Positions 42,268 through 51,826 of a DNA stretch of 55,162 nucleotides are shown here, one piece after another. Positions within the stretch are counted from its first letter, which is position 1, and every line of letters starts with the position of its first letter. The translations under genes and the position numbers were made by a program. Where the stretch lies: the NCBI GenBank assembly GCA_964587815.1, contig CAZPMH010000014.1, positions 1 through 55,162 on the forward strand, read 5' to 3'. The notes under the pieces were generated by a model. It was given only the letters and a program-made list of their open reading frames with translations, searched no databases and was not told the origin of the DNA. The DNA is from UBA1672 sp964587815 (GTDB lineage Bacteria > Pseudomonadota > Alphaproteobacteria > Micavibrionales > Micavibrionaceae).

Positions 42268-44868
42268 ATGGCTTATAAAGTTTTTGAAGATTACAAATCG
42301 TACAACGAACAAAACGAAACCGATAACGGTAACAACACGGTTTTGCAATCCAATGGTGATACGCTAATAAATTTACCGGATGCAGACTTCGTGAAGGATG
42401 CCGACCTATCGCGCGACGGCTATGATTTGGTTTTGGAACTGAACGGCGAAACAATCACCATCGAAGGCTACTTCTTAAATGATCCCGCACCAAACTTGGT
42501 CGCGCCGGACGGCACAACCCTAACACCTGATCTTGTAGACTCCTTTACACAAGGCGGTAACGAATATGCCAACGCATCACTCAGCCAAAACGATGCCTCC
42601 CCGATTGGCGCAATTCAGGAAATATCAGGTGATGTGACCGTAATCAGAACCGACGGAACCGAACAAACGGTCAGCATCGGCACACCTATTTTCCAAGGCG
42701 ATGTCATCGAAACCAGCGAAAATGGCGCGGTCAACATCATGTTCATCGACGAAACAACCTTCGCCGTATCAGAAGACGCACGCCTTGCCATTGATGAATA
42801 TGTTTTCGATGCCTCAACACAATCAGGCACATCTAACTTCTCCGTTCTTAAAGGTGTGTTTGTTTTCACATCAGGTTTAATCGGTCGCGAAAACCCTGAC
42901 GATGTAACCATCGATACACCATCAGGCTCCATCGGTATTCGCGGGACAATTATTGCAGGTAACCTAAACTCGGGTGAAATCACCGTGATTGAGGGCGCCA
43001 TCGTTTTGACGGACTTCTCGGGCAACTCCATCACCCTGTCAAACCAATTCGAAACAGCGCGTTTTAATCCATCCGAAAGCACAATCGAACATCTTGGCGA
43101 CCTAAGCGCGCAAGATGTCGCATCAAAATTCAGCAGCGTTTCAGCCGTCGCGGCGGATACATTCTCATCCGTACAGGATGTCCGTTCAGAAAGTCAAAAT
43201 GACAATACGGACAACCAAACCACAAATGAGGCGAGCCAAGACGACGCTGAGGAATCGCAAGAAAATAGTAGTGAAGAAAACAGCACTGAATCACAAGAAT
43301 CAGCACCTGAAAGCAGCGACGACACAGACGCAAGCATGGAAGATGCAAGCGAAAGCACAGGCGAAGAAACAACCGAAACCGCGGAAATGGCTCAAGAAAC
43401 CATGATGAGCGAAGATGTTGTAGAAGGCCAATCAAACGCAGAAATGCCGAGCACACAGGCAAACACATCCTCGCAAGGCCAAAATTCATCATCTGCAAAT
43501 AACACACCACAAAACAACGCACAGCAAGGTGATGACAGCTCATTCGCAGACGAAGCGGCACTAAACCCGACATTCCAAATCACGGTCACGCGTTTGGCCT
43601 TTGCCGAAAATGACGGCGGCTCCCCTGCCGTTGCGCGCGTAACAGGAAACTTTGCGAGCATGACCGATCTTGAATTAAACGGCATCTCACAAAACTTCTT
43701 CGATATCATAAGAGAAAGCGCGAACAGCTTCCTCATCACCGTTGCCGCGGGTAAAGAAATCGACTTCGAAGCGCCAAAACCGCTGAACATCACCGCATCC
43801 AGCGGCTCTGACACAATCACGCAGGCGCTTGATCTGAACATTTTGAACGAAAATGAATCCGTTACGGGAACAGCCGCCGCTGGCACGACAGGCATCAACA
43901 ACGCCTTCCGAACAGGAATAGACAGCACCTTTATTTACGACTTCTCAAAAGAATTTGACGATCCTGAAGGCGAGATTATCGGCTACGACCTCGTCACGGA
44001 CATCACGGGCGGAAACACATCTGCCCCCACAATTAATAACGCAGGGATCCTCACCTTTGAAACGGACGGTATTTCGGATGCAGGCTTTAACTTCATCGTG
44101 CAGGCCATAACCGCATCAGGAACGATTGACCTGAACACACAGACATTTGAGGTGTTATCCCCCACAGTAGTTCCACCGACCATCACATTGTCAGGCGGCA
44201 TTTACGAAGGCAACGCATCAAGCATCAATATCTTAGCCAGCGACGTAACTGTGTTCGCGACGAGTCCGGCGCAAGATACAATCAGAATTTTGGCAGACAA
44301 CGCCTACGTAAAAGCAGGCATCAACGATGACACAATCGAAGTCTCCGCCGGCTCCACAAACTACAGAGCTTACGGCGACACAGGCGATGACACGTTCGAA
44401 CTCTCCGACCTTGATGGCGGTAAGTCTTATGGTGGCATCGGGCACGACAGGTTCGTTCTGGAAACCGTTGAAACGCTTGAGCAACTCGAAAACGGCGGCA
44501 CAAACACGCGCATTAACGGTGATGGCGGCTTTGACATCGTCCAGCTCGGCGCTTCCAATACAGGAAACATTGACTTCTCCAACATGAACGGCGAATACAT
44601 CAATAATATTGAGGCACTCGGCTTCCAAAACGGGCAGAACAATGTCATCAATCTCGACTATGACACAGTCATTGATATTACCGATGGTGATAAAACACTG
44701 TTCATCACACTGGACAGTGGCGACACATTCAACTTCGACAACACATCGGGCCACGTCTTTGTTCAGGCAGGCACAACCAACAGAGACGGCGAGAATTTCA
44801 ACATCTTCACCGATGGCGAAATTACATTACTGGTCGATACGGACGTAACGCCAACAGGAATCGTCTAA
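42268..44868 (+). CDS. FecR-domain surface protein, probable type I secretion substrate
   Basis: 866 aa, acidic, no signal peptide. N-terminal 90 residues include LPDADFV and DGYDLVLELNGETITIEGYF, typical of the leading part of large FecR-containing adhesin-type proteins. A FecR-like beta domain spans about 110-260 (GDVTVIRTDG, PSGSIGIRGTIIAG). A low-complexity Glu/Ser/Thr linker spans about 300-420, then Cadherin/Ig-like beta segments to about 660, and a repeat-rich end with D-D-T-I/F segments (about 690-740) reminiscent of RTX-like beta-rolls. C-terminus ends VTPTGIV. T1SS export is an inference; no transporter is nearby. Confidence 0.7.
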   Translation: MAYKVFEDYKSYNEQNETDNGNNTVLQSNGDTLINLPDADFVKDADLSRDGYDLVLELNGETITIEGYFLNDPAPNLVAPDGTTLTPDLVDSFTQGGNEYANASLSQNDASPIGAIQEISGDVTVIRTDGTEQTVSIGTPIFQGDVIETSENGAVNIMFIDETTFAVSEDARLAIDEYVFDASTQSGTSNFSVLKGVFVFTSGLIGRENPDDVTIDTPSGSIGIRGTIIAGNLNSGEITVIEGAIVLTDFSGNSITLSNQFETARFNPSESTIEHLGDLSAQDVASKFSSVSAVAADTFSSVQDVRSESQNDNTDNQTTNEASQDDAEESQENSSEENSTESQESAPESSDDTDASMEDASESTGEETTETAEMAQETMMSEDVVEGQSNAEMPSTQANTSSQGQNSSSANNTPQNNAQQGDDSSFADEAALNPTFQITVTRLAFAENDGGSPAVARVTGNFASMTDLELNGISQNFFDIIRESANSFLITVAAGKEIDFEAPKPLNITASSGSDTITQALDLNILNENESVTGTAAAGTTGINNAFRTGIDSTFIYDFSKEFDDPEGEIIGYDLVTDITGGNTSAPTINNAGILTFETDGISDAGFNFIVQAITASGTIDLNTQTFEVLSPTVVPPTITLSGGIYEGNASSINILASDVTVFATSPAQDTIRILADNAYVKAGINDDTIEVSAGSTNYRAYGDTGDDTFELSDLDGGKSYGGIGHDRFVLETVETLEQLENGGTNTRINGDGGFDIVQLGASNTGNIDFSNMNGEYINNIEALGFQNGQNNVINLDYDTVIDITDGDKTLFITLDSGDTFNFDNTSGHVFVQAGTTNRDGENFNIFTDGEITLLVDTDVTPTGIV

Positions 44869-44898
44869 GAAAAATTCAAAAAATGTACGTGTGGGTAA

Positions 44899-44940
44899 CA
44901 GGCTGGATAAGTTGTATCAAAGCAACTTATCCACAGCCTG
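44899..44940 (-). promoter_or_regulatory. Long hairpin at the 3' end of glpK
   Basis: A 16-bp stem with a 2-base bulge (CAGGCTG-GATAAGTTG against its complement) and an 8-base loop that holds the glpK stop codon. No T-run follows on the minus strand. It could be a 3'-end stabiliser or a barrier between glpK and the convergent FecR gene. Confidence 0.5.
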
Positions 44941-46395
44941 CTTCCATACGTTATACAGTTCGTCTGCATCCTCTTCTTTCAATGTGGACTTAAAAACATT
45001 ACGCGCTGACCACACCGCGGCGGCATCATCCAAACTTTCATAAACGCCCGCGGAAACACCCGCCAAACACGCCGCGCCCCATGCCGTACTCTCGGAAACA
45101 ACAGGAACCGCGACGGAAACTTGCAACATGTCCGATAAAAACTGACACATAAAATCATTCGCCACCAAACCGCCATCAACGCGCAGCTCAGATATCTCAA
45201 CACCGCTATCTTCCTGCATAATGTGAATAAGATCCCGCGTCTGATAAGCCTGCGCCTCCAGCGCCGCACGGATAATATGGTCTTTAGTCGTATTGCGTGA
45301 CAAGCCGCAAATCATGCCGCGCGCATCAGGCTTCCAGAACGGCGCGCCGAGACCCGTAAAGGCAGGAACAAAATAAACGCCGCCATTATCGCCCGCCGAA
45401 ACCGCAATATCATGCGTCTCCGATACATCTTCGAACAACCCCAAATTATCCCGCAAAAACTGCAACGCCGTACCCGCATTGAAAATTGCCCCTTCCAACG
45501 CATATGTAACCTTCCCATCAATTTTACTGGCTATGGTTGTAAGAAGTTTATGGTCGGAAAGTTTAGCATCCTCCCCCATATGGGTGAGCGCAAAACACCC
45601 CGTGCCATAGGTCGACTTTACCATGCCGGGTGACAAACACCCCTGCCCGATTAAAGCCGATTGCTGATCCCCCGCAACACCACCAATCGATATGAATCGG
45701 TCAGAATCCTTAAGATTATATCGGCCAAAATCAGATATATTTCCACGAACATCAGGCGCCATAGATTTGGGTATATCGAACAGATTAAAAAGCTTTTCGC
45801 TCCACTCTTGTCCAATAATGTCATATAACATCGTGCGTGACGCATTGGTCACATCCGTGACATGCGCCTCACCTTTTGTTAAGTGCCAAATCAGAAAAGA
45901 ATCGACGGTGCCGAATAATAAATCACCTGCCTCCGCACGGGCTCGCGCACCCTCTACATTCTCTAAAATCCAATGAATTTTGGTCGCCGAAAAATACGGA
46001 TCAAGCAGTAGCCCCGTTTTTTCACGCACCAAATCTTCACACTCATTACGCTTTAAAGTTGCACAATATTCAGCCGTACGTCGATCCTGCCAGACAATCG
46101 CATTATAAACCGCCTCCCCTGTTTTCTTATCCCAAACCACGACTGTCTCGCGTTGATTGCTAATCCCCATCGCCGCAACATCTTCAAATGCCAGACCATC
46201 TTGTGACAAGGCCGCTTCAATCGCCCATACAGTATTATCAACAAGCTCCTGTGGATTATTTTCAACCCAACCATCCTGTGGATAAATCATTTCAATCGGC
46301 TTTTGAAAAACGGAATCAATCGAACCGTCAACATTAAAAAGGATCGCACGGGAACTGCTCGTCCCCTGATCCACAGCCAGAATTTTCGTCGCCAT
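44917..46395 (-). CDS. glpK: Glycerol kinase
   Basis: 492-aa FGGY kinase converting glycerol to glycerol-3-phosphate. Seen: DQGTSSSRAILF, ISNQRETVVVWDKKTGEAVYNAIVWQDRRT, and ALEGAIFNAGTALQFLRD and GGLVANDFMCQF near the end. Length is normal. Its start lies 14 bases after glpD, so the two are one operon (glpD first). No glpF or regulator gene is adjacent. Confidence 0.95.
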   Translation of the reverse strand: MATKILAVDQGTSSSRAILFNVDGSIDSVFQKPIEMIYPQDGWVENNPQELVDNTVWAIEAALSQDGLAFEDVAAMGISNQRETVVVWDKKTGEAVYNAIVWQDRRTAEYCATLKRNECEDLVREKTGLLLDPYFSATKIHWILENVEGARARAEAGDLLFGTVDSFLIWHLTKGEAHVTDVTNASRTMLYDIIGQEWSEKLFNLFDIPKSMAPDVRGNISDFGRYNLKDSDRFISIGGVAGDQQSALIGQGCLSPGMVKSTYGTGCFALTHMGEDAKLSDHKLLTTIASKIDGKVTYALEGAIFNAGTALQFLRDNLGLFEDVSETHDIAVSAGDNGGVYFVPAFTGLGAPFWKPDARGMICGLSRNTTKDHIIRAALEAQAYQTRDLIHIMQEDSGVEISELRVDGGLVANDFMCQFLSDMLQVSVAVPVVSESTAWGAACLAGVSAGVYESLDDAAAVWSARNVFKSTLKEEDADELYNVWKQAVDKLL

Positions 46396-46409
46396 AAGGC
46401 CCCCTTTAT

Positions 46410-48014
46410 TTAAGATTGATCTGATGAATTCTCATCATCGATATGATCGGCTGCTTCAGCCTGCTTTTGCTCATCAGCGTTATCTGTTGCCGCCTGTTTT
46501 ACAACCGCCGCACGTTCGGGATGCAAGGCTGCCTCTAAATTAGCAAGCGTCGCCTCTGAAATATGGATACCCATCTTAGAGCGACGCCAGATAATGTCTT
46601 CCAAGCCCGTCGCCCACTCATAATTCATCAAATAAGCAATCTCGGCATGATAAATATCATCACCGTAATGCTCGCCCAAATCGTCCAGCGACTCCGCACC
46701 GTGCAAGAAATAATCCATATGCGTGCCATAAGCGCGCGCATAACGATAAATCATCGCCGGCGTTAAAAAAGAATAATGAGCAAGCTGTTTCTCGCAAAAC
46801 TCAAAAAAGCCCAGCCCCCCGAAATCACCACCTGCAAGCGGCGTCTTCGCCGTCCAGGCCGAGGCCGTGCGCCCCGATAAACGCATCAATCTGTCGACCA
46901 CATCCTCAGAAACAGACCGATGCGTGGTCAACTTACCGCCGTAAACAGATAAAAACGGCGGATCATAACGCTTATGATGGTAAATTTTGTAATCGCGGGT
47001 CACCTTGCTCGCATTCTTGCTGCCATCCTCAATCAGTGGCCGAACCCCGCTATATGTGAACACAACATCATTCGGCGTGACTGTATTTTTAAACGCGCCA
47101 CTATAGGCCGAACACAAATACGCCATCTCCGCATCTGAAATCATCGCCTCATGCGGATTTCCGTCATACAGCTCCTCCGTTGTACCAACCAGCGTATATT
47201 TCCCTTCATAGGGCGCGACAAACACAATGCGACCGTCTTTTTGCTGCAAAACATACGCCTGCCCACCCTCATATTGGCGATCTAAAATGATATGACTGCC
47301 TTTTACCAAGCGAACATCAAGCAAATCAGGGTCGTTCGCATCTGCTCCAACAGCATTTAAAAATTTTCGCACCCACGGCCCCGTGGCATTCACCACCATA
47401 GACGCACTGATATCAAGCGTATCCTCACTGCGCACATCACGCAACGTTAAGCGCCACCGCCCGTCATCCACCGCCATATTTTCACAGCGCGTATAGGTCA
47501 GAATTTTCGCATTATGTGACGCCGCATCCACAGCATTCATCACAACAAGTCGCGTATCATCCGCCCAGCAATCCGCATAAACAATGCCGTCTTTCAAATG
47601 ATCACGCAGCGGATCACCATAAGCATGGTCGGAAAATTCAATCAATTTGGAATCTTCTAAAGATTTTCTCCCGCCAAGACGATCGTAAAACCACACACCA
47701 AGGCGTATCATCCATTTCGGGCGGCTATTCTCATCATGCGGAAGAACACACTCAATCGGCCAAATCAGATGAGACGCACATTTATACAAAACTTCACGCT
47801 CTTTCAAAGCCTTACGCACCATGGAAAATTCATAATTCTCTAAATAGCGTAAACCACCGTGAATAAGTTTCGTACTCGCCGATGATGTCGCCCCCGCCAA
47901 ATCTTGCTGCTCAACCAGCAAAACGGACAAGCCGCGGCCGGCGGCATCCCGCGCAATCGCAGCGCCGTTAATACCGCCGCCAATCACGCATAAATCATAG
48001 TGAAGTTCATCCAT
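46410..48014 (-). CDS. glpD: Glycerol-3-phosphate dehydrogenase (FAD)
   Basis: 534-aa respiratory flavoprotein oxidising glycerol-3-phosphate to DHAP and passing electrons to quinone. Seen: the N-terminal FAD motif VIGGGINGAAIARDAAGRG, TSSASTKLIHGGLRYLE, NATGPWV, and GGKLTTHRSVSEDVVD. C-terminal part is typical until about residue 500; the last 30 residues are a variable charged tail. First gene of glpDK. Confidence 0.95.
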   Translation of the reverse strand: MDELHYDLCVIGGGINGAAIARDAAGRGLSVLLVEQQDLAGATSSASTKLIHGGLRYLENYEFSMVRKALKEREVLYKCASHLIWPIECVLPHDENSRPKWMIRLGVWFYDRLGGRKSLEDSKLIEFSDHAYGDPLRDHLKDGIVYADCWADDTRLVVMNAVDAASHNAKILTYTRCENMAVDDGRWRLTLRDVRSEDTLDISASMVVNATGPWVRKFLNAVGADANDPDLLDVRLVKGSHIILDRQYEGGQAYVLQQKDGRIVFVAPYEGKYTLVGTTEELYDGNPHEAMISDAEMAYLCSAYSGAFKNTVTPNDVVFTYSGVRPLIEDGSKNASKVTRDYKIYHHKRYDPPFLSVYGGKLTTHRSVSEDVVDRLMRLSGRTASAWTAKTPLAGGDFGGLGFFEFCEKQLAHYSFLTPAMIYRYARAYGTHMDYFLHGAESLDDLGEHYGDDIYHAEIAYLMNYEWATGLEDIIWRRSKMGIHISEATLANLEAALHPERAAVVKQAATDNADEQKQAEAADHIDDENSSDQS

Positions 48015-48119
48015 CCTAAATCAAAGAATACAGCAAGTGACAACCATTGAAAAGATATGTTTTAACATCGCCTTAGACGTTGTTTATGACATAAAAACAA
48101 CGAAGAAATTTTTGAAAAA

Positions 48120-48524
48120 TTAAGAGGACTGCAGCCCTTTAAGCACAACGCGAATTTTTGCCTCCAACTGAACAGCGGAAAAAGGCTTGGCAATATAAGC
48201 CGTAACGCCGGAATTTTTGGCCTCAACAACAGAGTCCATATCCATGCGCCCGGTGACCATCAAAAAAGGAACCTTTTCATCTGTCGCCCTGATCTGGCGT
48301 AATAACTCGACCCCCGTCAATTCGGGCATATTCCAATCGCATATAATCAAATCGACAAAGTCAAACGCCGCATCAATAAATTCAAAAGCCTGCTGACCGT
48401 CTTTGGCTTCAAAAACCTTTGCTACGCCCATATTTTCAAGCATGTCCTTAATCATCTTGCGAACATCATCTTGGTCTTCAACAACCAAGATTTTAAGATC
48501 GGACATATTTTTTTGCGTTGTCAT
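48120..48524 (-). CDS. CheY-like single-domain response regulator
   Basis: 134-aa receiver domain. Acidic pair in VVEDQDD, phosphoacceptor Asp in LIICDWNMPELTG (about 59), conserved Thr in LMVTGR, and Lys in IAKPF. No output domain; probably relays phosphate or acts on a partner such as a motor or kinase. Monocistronic. The cognate kinase is not in the window. Confidence 0.9.
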   Translation of the reverse strand: MTTQKNMSDLKILVVEDQDDVRKMIKDMLENMGVAKVFEAKDGQQAFEFIDAAFDFVDLIICDWNMPELTGVELLRQIRATDEKVPFLMVTGRMDMDSVVEAKNSGVTAYIAKPFSAVQLEAKIRVVLKGLQSS

Positions 48525-48685
48525 AACACCCTACAATATAGCTGATATTTGTTAAGAAACGATGATAGAATAAAGGCAAATCGAATTGCTCGGCACCCAC
48601 ACACATGCTTCCATATATTGGAAATGACCCAACATATATAAGACTCTAATCATATAACATCAGCCACAGCAAGCTTTATATCCCT

Positions 48686-48713
48686 TTGACACACTTATGT
48701 ATTACTGTAGAAT
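48686..48713 (+). promoter_or_regulatory. Strong sigma70-like promoter for the YjbH-like gene
   Basis: A perfect TTGACA -35 and a TAGAAT -10 are separated by 16 bases, 57 bases before the ATG at 48771. The most consensus-like promoter I noticed in the window. Confidence 0.65.
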
Positions 48714-48770
48714 CAGGCCTGCGCATAATTCTGCGCATAAAACCCGCGCTATCCATATCCTCACGATCTT

Positions 48771-50789
48771 ATGATCCGAAAGAAAAACAGGAAACCGAAT
48801 ATTGCGGCCCTTATTCTGGGTCTGGCTTTTTACATCCAGAGCACTGACAAACCAAAAGCCTCAACACCACAATACAGCCCTGCAAACAGCGGCTTTTTAG
48901 GCCTTAACACGATCCCGAACGCACGAATGGATGATACGGGAACCCTCCGCATTGGCACATCAACACTTGATCCCTATCTCAACGGCTATATCGGCCTGCA
49001 AGTCACATCCGCCCTTTCTGTTGTACTCAGACAAAGCGCAGAAACATCAAGCCTAACAGACAGCCCCGAACGGCTATATCCCGGGCTGGATTTCAAATTA
49101 AGGCTTTACGAAGAACAACAAAGACGCCCCGCCCTTGTAATCGGCGCACAATCAGCCTTTGGACATAAACGAATGTCAGGCGAATACATCGCCCTGTCAA
49201 AACGTTATCACAATTTCGACTTTACGGCGGGCTTGGGCTGGGGTCGCTTTGGAACAGCCGGACACATCGACAACCCTTTGCACATTTTCGGAAACCACTT
49301 CAAAAAAAACCGCAACTTTAATAGCGAAACAGCGAACACACCCGAATATTGGTTCACAGGCGATAAAGTCGGCTTTTTCGGCGGAATTCAATATTTCACA
49401 CCAATAAAAGGATTATCTTTAAAACTGGATTACGGCGCAGATCGTTACACAGCAGAACAACAAGATTCCACCTTTGATGCAGGCGCCCCTTGGACAATTG
49501 GCGCGGATTATACCTATAAAAAATGGCTCACCGCAGGGATCGGAATTCAAGGGAACGACAAAATCATGGCGCGACTATCCCTTCAATCAAACCCGAAGCA
49601 ATGGCCTCTCGGAGAGCGAAAAAAGCCAAAACAAGAATACAGCATCAGACAAACACCAGAAAACGACACATCACTTCACGCAGACCTGAAATTACACGCA
49701 TACGAGCCTGCCTCACGCACCATCGGACGCACACTCAAAGATATAAACAACAACGCAAAGCCGAAAATCGAAGAAATCAAGCTAACGCCGCATTATGAAG
49801 GCCTAAACGGCCAAACACTCAGTATGCTCAGAAAAGATGTTGAAAACGCCCTTCGGCATGAAGGCAGTCCGCAGGAAATTTGGGACAATACGAAGGTTCA
49901 CCCAAACCGTAATCACAACAACTCATTAAAACCATACGCTGATTTCCGCCTGATTTTTGACAACCAAATCAGCCTGGCCGAAGATGAAATCGGCGTGCAA
50001 TACCGCTCAAGCCTGATCCCCCGCCTAAAAATCCACGCCTTTAAAGGCCTCAGTTTAGCAGGCGGAATACGGCTTAATATTGGAGATAATTTGTTTGGCT
50101 ATAACACAGCCAGAAACACACAAACAAAGCCCGTTCGCAGCAACATAAATGATTTCACACAAACCTTAATCAGTATTAACGATGCCTACTTAAATTACAC
50201 AAGCGCCCTCACCCCAAGCCTCTATGGCAGCATCACAGCCGGCTATTTAGAAGAACTTTATGCGGGCTACGGCGCGGAAATACTCTACCGCCCTTATAAA
50301 TCACGCTTAGCGGCAGGAATTGAAGCATGGCATGTAAAACAGCGCGACCCGACCAGTCGCCTGAATCTAAAACTAAAAGGAAAAGAAACAGCATCAGCCT
50401 TCTTCAACATTTGGTATGACTTGCCCGAACACGACATGACCGCATCCCTAAAAACAGGCCGTTTTTTGGGAGGGGACGCGGGAACACGCCTGCAGATACA
50501 AAAACGACTGGACAACGGCATAAAAATAGAAGGACAAATCACAGCGTCAAACAGAAGAAATTCCGATGCATTCGGCGGAACAACAAACCTCTATCACGGC
50601 TTAACACTCACTGTTCCGTTCGGGGACATTCCAAAGGTTCCGAAAAACAGTGTCATAAGAGTGTCAGCCAAACCGTTCGGTCGCGATATCGGGCAAACGC
50701 TCAACACGAATGAAAACATTTACGAAAAAACACAAAAATTATCGTATGGCGAAACCATAAAAAATTGGAAAGATTTGTTTAAAAAATAA
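48771..50789 (+). CDS. YjbH-like outer-membrane beta-barrel protein
   Basis: 672 aa. An N-terminal basic-hydrophobic segment (about 9-25) is a likely signal peptide. It is followed by the YjbH-type start GFLGLNTIPNARMDDTGTLRIGTS and many amphipathic strands (VGFFGGIQYFTPIKGLSLKLDYGAD, TIGADYTYKKWLTAGIG). YjbH proteins are outer-membrane components of exopolysaccharide systems. Partners yjbEFG are not present here, so it stands alone behind a strong promoter. Confidence 0.75.
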   Translation: MIRKKNRKPNIAALILGLAFYIQSTDKPKASTPQYSPANSGFLGLNTIPNARMDDTGTLRIGTSTLDPYLNGYIGLQVTSALSVVLRQSAETSSLTDSPERLYPGLDFKLRLYEEQQRRPALVIGAQSAFGHKRMSGEYIALSKRYHNFDFTAGLGWGRFGTAGHIDNPLHIFGNHFKKNRNFNSETANTPEYWFTGDKVGFFGGIQYFTPIKGLSLKLDYGADRYTAEQQDSTFDAGAPWTIGADYTYKKWLTAGIGIQGNDKIMARLSLQSNPKQWPLGERKKPKQEYSIRQTPENDTSLHADLKLHAYEPASRTIGRTLKDINNNAKPKIEEIKLTPHYEGLNGQTLSMLRKDVENALRHEGSPQEIWDNTKVHPNRNHNNSLKPYADFRLIFDNQISLAEDEIGVQYRSSLIPRLKIHAFKGLSLAGGIRLNIGDNLFGYNTARNTQTKPVRSNINDFTQTLISINDAYLNYTSALTPSLYGSITAGYLEELYAGYGAEILYRPYKSRLAAGIEAWHVKQRDPTSRLNLKLKGKETASAFFNIWYDLPEHDMTASLKTGRFLGGDAGTRLQIQKRLDNGIKIEGQITASNRRNSDAFGGTTNLYHGLTLTVPFGDIPKVPKNSVIRVSAKPFGRDIGQTLNTNENIYEKTQKLSYGETIKNWKDLFKK

Positions 50790-50813
50790 ATATACGAAAC
50801 GAACCGATAACAA

Positions 50814-51797
50814 TTAATTTTGACGTAAAGATTTCAAAATACCGTCAATGTCATCAGGCAAATCACATTCAAAAGACATAACATCCTCACGACGAGGGTG
50901 AATAAATTCAATTGCACGCGCATGAAGCATCTGACGCCCAAAACTTAAAACAGAATCAATAAAATCAGAGTCTTGCATAAACTTATTAAGAAACGACCTC
51001 ACTTTAGTATCAGGCGCACGATATACGGGATCACCCAACAACGGATAACCCAGAGCTTCCATATGCACACGAATTTGATGCGTCCTCCCCGTCTCCAACT
51101 GACACTCCACCAATGCGCAAGCCTCACCAAAACGCTCCAACACCTTATAATGTGTTCGCGCCTCGCGCGGCGAAGCCCCCATAACACTCATCTTTAATCG
51201 ATTATGCTTATGCCGCCCGATCGCCCGATCAACAACGCCCTTTAAAGGCATGGGAACACCAAGCACAAGCGCGCTATACACACGGCTCAAACTTCGGTCG
51301 CTAAGCTGAGCACTCAGATGCTGGTGCGCGAAATCATTCTTGGCAACAATCATCAAGCCGCTCGTGTCTTTATCCAACCTGTGAACAATACCCGGCCGCG
51401 CAACGCCGCCAATGCCCGACAGACTGTCCCCGCAATGATGAAGCAGCGCATTAACCAACGTTCCTGAGTGATGCCCCGCTGCAGGGTGAACAACCATTCC
51501 CGCCGCCTTATTGATCACCAACAGATCACCATCCTCATACACAATATCCAAAGGAATATTTTCAGCCGCAGGCTCCGCATCGGCAACTGGCGGAATTTCT
51601 AATTCAAAAACATCCCCTTCACACACCTTATAAGAAACAGAAGAAAATGTTTTATTATTAAGCCTTACATAGCCATCCTGAACCAAAGACTTAAGCCTCG
51701 AACGCGATAAATCATCACACCTTAAGCTTAAAAACTTATCCGCACGCGCCCCTTCATCGACATCTTCGACCGTAAACGTTAATAATTTTTTTGACAT
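50814..51797 (-). CDS. rluD: RluD-type 23S rRNA pseudouridine synthase
   Basis: 327 aa. S4 RNA-binding domain at about 12-70 (RADKFLSLRCDDLSRSRLKSLVQDGYV), then the RluA/RluD catalytic domain with GIVHRLDKDTSGLMIVAKN containing the catalytic Asp (about 142). Converts uridines to pseudouridine, probably in 23S helix 69; RluC-type specificity is possible. Converges with the YjbH gene. Confidence 0.85.
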   Translation of the reverse strand: MSKKLLTFTVEDVDEGARADKFLSLRCDDLSRSRLKSLVQDGYVRLNNKTFSSVSYKVCEGDVFELEIPPVADAEPAAENIPLDIVYEDGDLLVINKAAGMVVHPAAGHHSGTLVNALLHHCGDSLSGIGGVARPGIVHRLDKDTSGLMIVAKNDFAHQHLSAQLSDRSLSRVYSALVLGVPMPLKGVVDRAIGRHKHNRLKMSVMGASPREARTHYKVLERFGEACALVECQLETGRTHQIRVHMEALGYPLLGDPVYRAPDTKVRSFLNKFMQDSDFIDSVLSFGRQMLHARAIEFIHPRREDVMSFECDLPDDIDGILKSLRQN

Positions 51798-51826
51798 TAT
51801 TAAGACAAACCCATGTTTTTATTAGT

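Noticed and set aside
43115..43573. Long frames antisense or out of frame within the low-complexity linker of the FecR protein
   Set aside because: They come from repetitive Glu/Ser/Gln codons and lack ribosome sites or plausible proteins.
46015..46420. Riboswitch or other leader element near glpK
   Set aside because: glpK follows glpD by 14 bases and there is no room for a leader; no structured element was seen upstream of glpD either.
48525..48685. Regulatory RNA in the gap before the YjbH gene
   Set aside because: The sequence is AT-rich with no convincing fold or promoter-terminator pair other than the promoter at 48686.
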